A stretch of 64,000 nt of DNA. Origin: Spirochaetota bacterium. GTDB taxonomy: Bacteria; Spirochaetota; UBA4802; UBA5368. A model generated the notes under the pieces. That model worked only from the letters and a program-made list of their open reading frames with translations. It was not told the origin of the DNA and did no database searches. Below, in pieces: positions 35,346 through 42,851 of this stretch; positions within the stretch are counted from its first letter, which is position 1, and each line of letters starts with the position of its first letter. Location of the stretch: NCBI GenBank assembly GCA_035477215.1, contig DATIKU010000014.1, forward strand, positions 62,001 through 126,000, written 5' to 3'. The translations under genes were made by a program, and so were the position numbers.

Positions 35346-36039
35346 CGGCCCACGCCCGGCGAACCTCGGCGTTCGCCGCGGACCTGCCGCAACAGCTTGC
35401 TGGCCGCTTATTCCGGGCCCCGCATTTCGTAACCGGTGATTCCCTGCCGCGTGCGCATCTGTCCCACGAGCGCCCCCGGTTGAAAAAGCCGTTGAAGAAT
35501 ACCATGGCCGGACGGTCATGAATATCCCTGTACTGCGGAGGCCCTAAGATGTTGGCAAAATACGAATGGACGATCCCGGTGGAGGTCGTGGCGCCCTTGC
35601 TCCTCACCATTCCCTCGCGGAAGACCGAAAATGCCCGGTCGACGTCCGCAAAGCGTTCTATGACGGGATGGTCGTCAAATTTAGCGTGGAAATAGATGAG
35701 TATGAGAAGCGGCCCCACCTTCGCCGGGTAGCACAGCCACTCATCGTCGACCGGGTCGATCACCTCCAGCGGGTTTCGGTCCACCCTGATGAACTGCCCG
35801 GCGCACCGGTTGATGGGCGGGTTCAGGATCAGCGGCGGATTGACGAGCGCCAATTCTTCGCCACTTTTTGAAAGCTGCGTTTCCGCGCGCGCAAGGACTC
35901 CCTTGAGGCGAACGATGATCGTGTCATCGTTTATATATGTTCTGGTTTCTACCGGCCCCCTGCCCATGTATTCCTTCCCGAACTTGATCAGCGCTTCGCT
36001 GATCTCGGCCTCGATCATCCCCTTGCTCCTGGTTTTCAC
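35320..36039 (-). CDS. DUF2294-domain protein with unrecognised C-terminal region
   Basis: 239 residues from GTG 36039, preceded by AGGGGAA. Residues 1-60 match the DUF2294 pattern: GMIEAEISEALIKFGKEYMG (7-26), RGPVETRTYINDDTIIVRLK (27-46), then GVLARAETQLSKSGEELA. From about residue 65 to 180 comes an alpha/beta region (NPPLILNPPINRCAGQFIRV, KVGPLLILIYFHAKFDDHPV) that I cannot assign. The last 50 residues, rich in Arg and Cys, look non-conserved and run over the neighbouring gene. DUF2294 genes neighbour formate-dehydrogenase-like genes elsewhere (from memory, B. subtilis yrhF), and here the hydrogenase cluster is divergent. Confidence 0.65.
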   Translation of the reverse strand: MKTRSKGMIEAEISEALIKFGKEYMGRGPVETRTYINDDTIIVRLKGVLARAETQLSKSGEELALVNPPLILNPPINRCAGQFIRVDRNPLEVIDPVDDEWLCYPAKVGPLLILIYFHAKFDDHPVIERFADVDRAFSVFREGMVRSKGATTSTGIVHSYFANILGPPQYRDIHDRPAMVFFNGFFNRGRSWDRCARGRESPVTKCGARNKRPASCCGRSAANAEVRRAWAVTRPGTCR

Positions 36040-36492
36040 GGTCTTGTTCCCCTGGAGTCCGGTCGGTGGAAGGCGCCGCGAGACATGTGTCGTGTCATTC
36101 GGCGGACTACTAACATGGGAACGGGTGAGTTGTATTATTTGATAATATATTTATTGTATTATAATATAGACATATATTATTGGATGTAAAATATAAAATA
36201 ACAATAATTCATAAATCGTATAAATAAGAAAAAATAATAAATTATGGTGTATTAGAATTAAAAAAATATTGACTAAAATAATCATGGGGCTACGGTTGGC
36301 GGGTGATTTGGGCGTGAAGCGTAGCGATCACAAGGCCGCCCGTAAGGGTTCCATAGGCTCCGCTCTGGGTCTTGTCGGTTTGCGTACAGCCGTCCGCGGT
36401 GCTTAAGGGCCTGTCGTTTGCAACGGGTTGTAATAGAGGGCGGCGCTGTGCGCAACCGGCAGCGGAAATTCTATTACGTGGAGTGTTATGGT
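36040..36492. other. AT-rich divergent spacer upstream of hydrogenase cluster
   Basis: 453 bases without a gene. About 36125-36290 is by eye more than four fifths A+T, in sharp contrast to the GC-rich surroundings. TTGATA (36139) and TATAAT (36160-36165) lie there with a 15-base spacing, and TTGACT occurs at 36269. These may form promoters for the hydrogenase cluster, the DUF2294 gene or both, perhaps with sites for a nucleoid-binding silencer. The remaining 36291-36492 is GC-rich; I see no clear riboswitch in it. The open frame from 36418 precedes the chosen start of the first subunit. Confidence 0.6.
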
Positions 36493-38496
36493 ATGAATCA
36501 GAAACCTGGCGTGTGCACTTTCTGCGGGACGGGTTGCGGCCACTTCATCGGTACCGAAAACAACAGAATCACCCGGGTCTATCCCTCCCAGAACCATCCC
36601 ATAGGCAAAGGTCGATTATGCGTGCGGGGCTGGAACATCCACGAACTCCTCGATACGCCGGAACGAATAAAAAAACCGCTGGTGCGCGCGGACGGGGGCT
36701 TTAAGGAATCATCGTATGATGACGCGGTGGCGCGTCTGGTGGACACTCTAAAGAAATATCCTCCCGAATCGATCGGTTTTCTTGCATCGCCGCGCTCCTC
36801 GAACGAGGAACAGTATCTGTTGATGAAGCTCGCGCGCGCCGCGTTCAAAACGAACAACATCAGCCTCGATAGCGATTCCGGGCACCGGGCGAGCCTCAAC
36901 GTACTCCACACGGGAACGGGAATGGCGGGCATGCTCGGTTCGGTCGAAGAAATACGGAAGTCCGAATTTATCCTTGTGGCGGGGATCGACATCACCCGCC
37001 AGAATCCCATCATCGGAAGCGAGATCCACATGGCCGAGCGCGCCGGCGCCATGGTGGTGACCCTTGACAGCCGACGCACGCAGATTGCGAAGCTCTCGAA
37101 GAAATTTTTACAGGTAAAACCCGGCGCCAATAAACTGGCGATCCTCGCGCTCGCCAAAACCATTTACGATGAGAACCTCTCCGACGCCGCCTTTTTGCGC
37201 TCGCACACCGAGGGATTCGAAAAATTCCGCCACGCCTTCGGGCTTCTCCCCGACAACGAAGTGTCCGACAGGACCGGCATCCCGGCCGACGAAATCAAAG
37301 CCGTGGCCCGCGACCTCGCGAAAGCGAGGTCGGCGATGGTGTTTTTCGCATCCGGCATCTCCGGCCTCGACGAGGACACGATCGGCTATATTTACAACCT
37401 CTTCCTCATGGCCGGCAAGGTCGGAAAGGAAGGATGCGGCGTCAATCCCGTCGCGGGCCTGAATAACCTCCAGGGCGGGTACGACATGGGGCTCGCCCCC
37501 GATCTTCTTACCGGGTTCCAGCCGCTCGCCGACGTGGCGGCGAAGAAGTTCTCCGCGGAATGGAAGACCGACGTGCCGTCCTCGCCGGGCGCGCCCATTT
37601 ATGAAATGCTGTCGGACCGGTCATCGAAACTCAAAGCGCTTGTTGTGGTCGACCACGACGAAGGAATCGTTAGATACGCTGACGCCATCGGCAAGCTCGA
37701 TTTCATCGCCTATATCGGCGCCTTTAAAAACGCGTTCGCCGATTACGCGCATGTCGTGCTCCCAATAGCCACCTATGTGCAGGAGGACGCCACCTTTACC
37801 AACACCGAGCGCCGCATACAGTTTTCGATGAAGAAGATCGAGCCCGAGGACGGGCTGCTCCCCGGCTGGAAGCTCTATTCCATGATAGCCGGGAAGGCGG
37901 GCCAGTCCTGGAAGTACGCGAAGGTCTCCGACGTAATGGACGAGATCGCGCGGCTCACCCCCGCCTATGCCGGCGTTTCACACGCGAAGCTTTCGGGGGC
38001 GTTCGGGTTGCAGTGGCCTGTCGATGAAAAGAATCCGCGTGGAACCAAGCGGTTCGATGTCGCGAAAGCGGGCCGCAAGCTTTCCTTCTACAGGGTCAGC
38101 GATGTCTTCGAGATGCCGGCGGCGAAGGAACAGTTTCCCTTTCTGCTGATGGTCGGCAAGGCGCAGCATTTCTGGCACCAGAACAATCTCATGAAAAAGA
38201 CGCATATTCCCATGCGCGAATATAACGCGACGCTTTTGGACTACCCGGAAGGCTACGTCGAAATCTGCCCGCAAAGCGCGAAGGAGATCGGCGTGCGCGA
38301 CCACTGGCCGGTGCGCGTGGTATCGCCGCACGGCGAAATGCGGGTGTCGGCCAGGGTTTCGGACGACGTCAAGCCATACACCGCTTACGCGCCGTATTTC
38401 GTCCAGGAAATGATATCGCGCTTTTTGCTGGGACACACGGAGGTTCTCAGGCAGGGAGAAGACGCAACCATTCCAGTAAGGATTGAGAAGGTATGA
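36493..38496 (+). CDS. Molybdopterin-oxidoreductase (FdhF-like) subunit lacking catalytic Sec/Cys
   Basis: 667 residues from ATG 36493 (GTGGAG upstream). It has the formate-dehydrogenase alpha plan: an N-terminal [4Fe-4S] site CTFCGTGC (residues 8-15) plus Cys at GRLCVRG, an MGD-binding core, and a C-terminal domain with GKAQHFWHQNNL. Aligned by eye without gaps to E. coli FdhF (TNN ... 16 residues ... H), the Sec140 position is Gly130 (codon GGG at 36880), His141 is kept (His131), and Arg333 in VNPVRG is Ala321 (VNPVAG). It is therefore unlikely to be a normal formate dehydrogenase; it may be a NuoG-like electron-carrying scaffold. It overlaps the next gene by four bases. Confidence 0.85.
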   Translation: MNQKPGVCTFCGTGCGHFIGTENNRITRVYPSQNHPIGKGRLCVRGWNIHELLDTPERIKKPLVRADGGFKESSYDDAVARLVDTLKKYPPESIGFLASPRSSNEEQYLLMKLARAAFKTNNISLDSDSGHRASLNVLHTGTGMAGMLGSVEEIRKSEFILVAGIDITRQNPIIGSEIHMAERAGAMVVTLDSRRTQIAKLSKKFLQVKPGANKLAILALAKTIYDENLSDAAFLRSHTEGFEKFRHAFGLLPDNEVSDRTGIPADEIKAVARDLAKARSAMVFFASGISGLDEDTIGYIYNLFLMAGKVGKEGCGVNPVAGLNNLQGGYDMGLAPDLLTGFQPLADVAAKKFSAEWKTDVPSSPGAPIYEMLSDRSSKLKALVVVDHDEGIVRYADAIGKLDFIAYIGAFKNAFADYAHVVLPIATYVQEDATFTNTERRIQFSMKKIEPEDGLLPGWKLYSMIAGKAGQSWKYAKVSDVMDEIARLTPAYAGVSHAKLSGAFGLQWPVDEKNPRGTKRFDVAKAGRKLSFYRVSDVFEMPAAKEQFPFLLMVGKAQHFWHQNNLMKKTHIPMREYNATLLDYPEGYVEICPQSAKEIGVRDHWPVRVVSPHGEMRVSARVSDDVKPYTAYAPYFVQEMISRFLLGHTEVLRQGEDATIPVRIEKV

Positions 38497-39560
38497 CCAT
38501 GTTCCTTATCAAGAAAGCCGACGTCGGTAACATCGCACAGGAGCTCAGCCGGGAATACCAGATATATGGCCCCATGATCGAAAAGGGCTCGGGGCAGACC
38601 TTCTTCGACCGGGCACAGGACCTGGCTGAAATCAACCTCTCGGCCCCAATCCCGTCAAATCCGCCCAAGTCGGTCGTGTTTCCGCAGATGGAGCGCATCC
38701 TCTCGTATGAATATGACAGGGCGAAAAACGCGGTAAAGATGGAGCCCGATTACAAAATCGAACCCAGGGCGCTGGTGGGGCTTCGCCCCTGCGACCTGGC
38801 CGGCATACTCTGCCTGGACCGTTTCTTCATGGGGCAGGAATTCGTCGACGAGGTGTACCTGAACCATCGCAAGAAGATGTTCATCGTCACCAATACATGC
38901 GTCGCTCCTTTTAAACAATGCTTCTGCGTATGCACCGACAGCGGGCCCGCGGCGGGCGAGGGCTACGACCTCAACCTTACCGACCTCGGCAAGGAATGCC
39001 TGGTCGAGGTCGGCTCAGAAAAGGGGACGGCCCTGGCCGCGAAGCTCGCCCTCAAGCCGGCGAACGACTCCCACCTCGCGATGAAAAAGGAAAAGGTCGA
39101 CAAATCCATCGCGATGTTCGAGGGCATTGCCGTCGATTCCAAGGCGTGGATTTCGCGCGTCATGAACCGCGTCACCACCGGCTTCGTGAAGGAGGACGTG
39201 TGGGAGTATGTCGGCGACCAGTGTTTCGAGTGCGGCGCCTGTACCTTCGTGTGCCCTTCGTGCTCATGCTTCAACATCGCCGACGTAAACAACCCGGAGT
39301 GCGCCGGCTGCGCTGACCGGCTGCGCACATGGGACTCGTGCTCCTACGAAGGGTATTCGCGCATGGCGGGCGGCCACAATCCCCGCAAACCCGTTGAAGA
39401 CCGCCGCAACAAGAGGTTTTTCTGCAAGCTGTCATACTCGCAGATGAAGAAATATCTGCGGCCGGGCTGCGTAGGATGCGGCCGGTGCGCCTGGGTGTGC
39501 CCCGGCGATATCGGTCTGCCGAACGTCGTGACCTATGTCAGAAGGGAAATAACGAGGTAG
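38493..39560 (+). CDS. AsrA/sulfhydrogenase-beta-like 4Fe-4S protein
   Basis: 355 residues. The middle has RPCDLAGILCLDRFF, and the C-terminal part has two ferredoxin-type cluster motifs: ECGACTFVCPSCSCF (about 247-261) and GCVGCGRCAWVCPGDIGLPN (about 328-347), with more cysteines between (ECAGC, WDSC). This is the plan of anaerobic sulfite reductase subunit A and the beta subunit of soluble sulfhydrogenases. It passes electrons between the flavin subunit encoded next and the rest of the complex. The start overlaps the upstream stop (ATGA); the third codon ATG 38499 is an alternative. Confidence 0.85.
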   Translation: MTMFLIKKADVGNIAQELSREYQIYGPMIEKGSGQTFFDRAQDLAEINLSAPIPSNPPKSVVFPQMERILSYEYDRAKNAVKMEPDYKIEPRALVGLRPCDLAGILCLDRFFMGQEFVDEVYLNHRKKMFIVTNTCVAPFKQCFCVCTDSGPAAGEGYDLNLTDLGKECLVEVGSEKGTALAAKLALKPANDSHLAMKKEKVDKSIAMFEGIAVDSKAWISRVMNRVTTGFVKEDVWEYVGDQCFECGACTFVCPSCSCFNIADVNNPECAGCADRLRTWDSCSYEGYSRMAGGHNPRKPVEDRRNKRFFCKLSYSQMKKYLRPGCVGCGRCAWVCPGDIGLPNVVTYVRREITR

Positions 39561-39569
39561 GGGAAGCGT

Positions 39570-40421
39570 ATGAGCCAGGTATTGAACATCCAGAACGGAA
39601 AGATAGTCACCGTACCCGAGGTCGCCACGATCGAGGAGATCAGGGACGAGATTCGCGAGGTGAAGACCTTCTACCTTTCGATCGACAACAAGGAAATATG
39701 GAATAATTTCAAGTACAAGTCCGGGCAGTTCATCATGTGCACGATATTCGGCGCGGGCGAGTTCGCCGTGTCGCTGCCGCCCAGCCCCGAGAACGATCGC
39801 TTTCACATAACGGTGCGCACTGTCGGAAAGGTCACCAGCGCCCTCCACGGGCTGAAGCCCGGCGACAAGGTGGGCCTCCGCGGACCGTTTGGCAACGGCT
39901 TTCCCTTCGAGGAATTCAAGGGCAAGAACCTGGTTTACGTGGCGGGCGGCATCGGTCTTATCCCGCTCCGCTCGTCCATCGTCCACGCCCTTCAGCACAA
40001 GAAGGATTTCGGACGGGTGCTGGTGCTTCATGGCGCGCGCACGCCCGACGACCTCATGTATAAGGAGAACATCAAGGAGTGGCAGAGCTTCGAGGGTTTC
40101 GAGACCTATATAACGGTCGACGCGCCCACGCCGGACTGGAAGGGCGAGACGGGATTCGTTCACACCCTTTTCGACAAGGCGAACCTTCCCGTCGAGAACA
40201 CCATCGCATTCGTGTGCGGTCCGCCTGTCATGTTCAACACGGTGATCGGCGAGCTCCTGAAACGAGGCCTCCCGGACGAAAATATCTACTCGACGCTTGA
40301 GAGGCACATGAAATGCGGCATCGGCAAATGCCAGCACTGCGCCGTGGGAAGAACGCTTGTCTGTACGGACGGGCCGGTATACACCTACCGGCAGATAAAA
40401 ACCCTCGGCGAGGAGATATAG
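39570..40421 (+). CDS. AsrB/sulfhydrogenase-gamma-like FAD/NAD(P)-binding protein
   Basis: 283 residues of the ferredoxin-NADP reductase type. It has an FAD-binding barrel (about 25-120), an NAD(P)-binding part with YVAGGIGLIPLRSSI (about 125-139) and VCGPPVMFN (about 215), and a C-terminal [2Fe-2S] motif CGIGKCQHCAVGRTLVC (about 250-266). Such subunits link NAD(P)H to an iron-sulfur chain. Here it gives the hydrogenase a likely pyridine-nucleotide port. GGGGAAG precedes the ATG, nine bases after the previous gene. Confidence 0.9.
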   Translation: MSQVLNIQNGKIVTVPEVATIEEIRDEIREVKTFYLSIDNKEIWNNFKYKSGQFIMCTIFGAGEFAVSLPPSPENDRFHITVRTVGKVTSALHGLKPGDKVGLRGPFGNGFPFEEFKGKNLVYVAGGIGLIPLRSSIVHALQHKKDFGRVLVLHGARTPDDLMYKENIKEWQSFEGFETYITVDAPTPDWKGETGFVHTLFDKANLPVENTIAFVCGPPVMFNTVIGELLKRGLPDENIYSTLERHMKCGIGKCQHCAVGRTLVCTDGPVYTYRQIKTLGEEI

Positions 40422-40466
40422 CCTCGGCGTGCGGGCGGACTGCCTGGGATGGAAGAACGGAGAGCG

Positions 40467-40964
40467 ATGAGCATCGTCGATGACATACGAAAAGCACTTT
40501 CGGGCAGGGCCTGTATCGTGGGCATGGGAAACACACTGCTTGGAGACGACGGCGCGGGCGTGATTCTTGTCGAAGCTCTCCGGGCCGCCGGCGCGGGCGG
40601 GGCCCACCTGGTAAATGCCGAGGACATCATCGAGAGCCACGCCTTCGAGATCGCCGACGGAGACTGGGACAGGGTCATTGTGATCGACGCGGTGCGCTTC
40701 GGCGGCAGGCCCGGCGATGTGATGTTCGGAGCCTTCTCCGAGATCGGCGACCTCCTGAATGACTACTCGACCCACAAGCTTTCGCTGCGGCTTTCGGAAT
40801 CGATCTGGCGAGGGCGGGGCAAGGAAACCTATCTCCTCGGTATCGAGCCCGGGAACCTGAATTTCGGTGAGGGGCTTTCGCAGGCCGTAAAAATGAGCGC
40901 CGACACACTCTGTAAAATACTTGTTGGAGCAGTTAAACAGCACCCCGAAGGAGCATGTGTATGA
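40467..40964 (+). CDS. Hydrogenase maturation protease (HycI/HyaD family)
   Basis: 165 residues from ATG 40467 (GGAGAG upstream). It cleaves the C-terminal tail of the [NiFe]-hydrogenase large subunit after Ni insertion. Family features: ACIVGMGNTLLGDDGAGV (about 12-29), with the Asp/Glu Ni-sensing residues in GNxLxxDDG, a further Glu in NAEDIIESH (about 46), and VIVIDAVRFGGRPGD (about 63-77). The substrate is almost surely the large subunit encoded at 42.85 kb, whose C-terminal extension matches HycE-type pre-proteins. Its stop overlaps the next start (ATGA). Confidence 0.9.
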   Translation: MSIVDDIRKALSGRACIVGMGNTLLGDDGAGVILVEALRAAGAGGAHLVNAEDIIESHAFEIADGDWDRVIVIDAVRFGGRPGDVMFGAFSEIGDLLNDYSTHKLSLRLSESIWRGRGKETYLLGIEPGNLNFGEGLSQAVKMSADTLCKILVGAVKQHPEGACV

Positions 40965-42817
40965 GTGACCTTTATGGAAAACTGATTCTCGCGATGGCGA
41001 TACTTCTCTGTTCGGCGGTAGTTGTGCCCTTAATCGCCGAGAAGCGCAGGCTGGCGGGCTGGCTCAACTTCGTCTTTGTCGCCGTTGCGGGGGCCATCCT
41101 TCTTTCGATCAGCTACAGCGTCATCTTTGTGAACTCCCTCCAGGCGCAGCTCGTATCGGTGGGGCCGCTCGATATGTACTTTCTCCTGGACAGCTTCTCC
41201 GGGTTCTTCCTGGGGATCATCGCCCTCATGGCCATCGTCAGCGCCTTCTACTCGATCGAGTACATGGAGCACTACGACGATTACGGCCTGCGGAGCTACT
41301 ACGCGAATTACCCGATTTTCGTGCTGGGCATGGCGGGGATCGTCACCGTGGACGACCTCACCACCGGTTTCACCATCGCCTGGCAGGCTATGACCATCAC
41401 CAGCTATTTCCTGGTGCGATTCGAGCACCGGAAGCCCGAAATCGTCAGGGCCGCCAACAAGTACCTCATTCTCATGCAGCTTGCCTGGGTATTCATCGTC
41501 GTCGCGGCCTTCATCGCCGGCACCTCGATGGGAGATTCGATCCATGCCGTTACCCGCAGTCTGGGGAACACGCACGGCGCGGTTCCGTACATTGTCTACG
41601 GGCTCCTCTTCCTCGGCTTCGGCTTCAAGGCGGCGGTGTTCCCCTTCGGCCAGATGTGGCTGCCCGACGCGCACTCCATCGCCCCGTCTCCGATAAGCGC
41701 GCTCCTTTCGGGCGTGATGATAAAAACCGGCGTGTATGGGATAATCCGCACCTTCTTCTGGATGGTGCCGCACGCCGAGACCTTTCACTTCAGCGGCGCC
41801 TTCTGGGGCGTGCTCATCGCCTCCTTCGGGGTGGTGACGCTCTTTATCGGCACCGTGCAGTCCATGAAACAGAGCCATTCCAAGCGGCTGCTCGCTTATT
41901 CATCGATAGGGCAGGTCGGCTACATCATCCTCGGTATCGGCGCGGCGCTCTTCATGGTGAGCGCCGAAAGCGCGTCGCTTAAGATGCTCGGACTCATCGC
42001 CCTCGTCGGCGTAGTTTATCATATACTCAACCACGCGGTCTTCAAGGGACTGCTCTTTTTAACCAGCGGCAGCGTCCTCTACAGCACCGGGACCAAGGAC
42101 CTCAACAAGCTCGGCGGGCTCATCAACCTCATGCCGGTCACCGCGCTGGTTGCGGGCATTTCGTCCCTCTCGATCTCCGGTGTGCCGCCCTTCAGCGGGT
42201 TCGCGAGCAAGTGGACGCTGGTGTCGACTTCGCTTCTCGCCGGTAGCGAGGTGCTCTTCCTGGTGATCTTCGGAATCATCGCGCTCTTTACCAGCGCCGT
42301 GACGCTTTCATGCTACGTAAAATTTTTCGGTATGACCTTCACCTCGGCGGGCGCCGAGTGGGGAGTCGGCAAAAAGGTGAAGGAAGTGCCCGCGGGAATG
42401 CTCATCCCGAAGCTCTTCCTCGCGGCGCTCTGCCTGCTCCAGGGGCTCATCCCCTTCTTCTACTTTCAGACGATCATCGGCATTTTCGCGAATTCGGGAG
42501 GGTCGATGGTCTCGGCGGTGTTCAGGAACCTGAATGTCCAGGACCACGTCTTCAACTCGGCCATGGGCGTATCGGTGGGCATTCCGGGGCTTTCGTCGGT
42601 GTCGTCGATCGCGGTTCCGGCGGTTCTCCTGATAATCTTCGCGGCGGCGTTTGGCTTTGCCGCCGTGCTGAAGCGCGCGGGCGGATCGAAGGAGCGCGAG
42701 GTTCCCACCTGGCTCTGCGGCTACCAGGACCTGCACGACAAGACCAGGTACCGCGACAAGAGCATGTTCTCCGCGCTTAAAAACCTGCTGCATTGGACCG
42801 GCGGGAACGTAAAGTAA
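40961..42817 (+). CDS. HycC/NuoL-like antiporter-type membrane subunit
   Basis: About 618 residues with 14-16 hydrophobic helices, in the Mrp/NuoL/HycC proton-conducting family. The conserved core is intact: FGFKAAVFPFGQMWLPDAHS (about 224-243, with the buried Lys), PSPISALLSGVMIKTGVYG (about 246-264), SKRLLAYSSIGQVGYIILG and NHAVFKGLLFL. The complex can therefore be expected to pump protons or Na+. The start at ATG 40961 has GAAGGAG at 7 bases and overlaps the protease stop; ATG 40955 is too close to that site. Only one such antiporter-like subunit is encoded, as in E. coli Hyc (FHL-1), not Hyf. Confidence 0.9.
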   Translation: MSDLYGKLILAMAILLCSAVVVPLIAEKRRLAGWLNFVFVAVAGAILLSISYSVIFVNSLQAQLVSVGPLDMYFLLDSFSGFFLGIIALMAIVSAFYSIEYMEHYDDYGLRSYYANYPIFVLGMAGIVTVDDLTTGFTIAWQAMTITSYFLVRFEHRKPEIVRAANKYLILMQLAWVFIVVAAFIAGTSMGDSIHAVTRSLGNTHGAVPYIVYGLLFLGFGFKAAVFPFGQMWLPDAHSIAPSPISALLSGVMIKTGVYGIIRTFFWMVPHAETFHFSGAFWGVLIASFGVVTLFIGTVQSMKQSHSKRLLAYSSIGQVGYIILGIGAALFMVSAESASLKMLGLIALVGVVYHILNHAVFKGLLFLTSGSVLYSTGTKDLNKLGGLINLMPVTALVAGISSLSISGVPPFSGFASKWTLVSTSLLAGSEVLFLVIFGIIALFTSAVTLSCYVKFFGMTFTSAGAEWGVGKKVKEVPAGMLIPKLFLAALCLLQGLIPFFYFQTIIGIFANSGGSMVSAVFRNLNVQDHVFNSAMGVSVGIPGLSSVSSIAVPAVLLIIFAAAFGFAAVLKRAGGSKEREVPTWLCGYQDLHDKTRYRDKSMFSALKNLLHWTGGNVK

Positions 42818-42851
42818 TTAAATAGGCCATCCTTATTAAACGAGGTGCGGT

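Noticed and set aside
36291-36492. Molybdenum-cofactor riboswitch ahead of the Mo-subunit gene
   Set aside because: Looked for because of the gene type, but no conserved motif or clear multi-stem layout could be recognised.
36880-36882. Possible hidden selenocysteine in the Mo-subunit
   Set aside because: The codon at the ligand position is GGG, not TGA, TGC or TGT, so neither Sec nor Cys can be encoded.
39432-40943. 503-residue minus-strand frame opposite the AsrB-like and protease genes
   Set aside because: The plus-strand genes are clear family members with ribosome-binding sites; the antisense frame has no conserved features.
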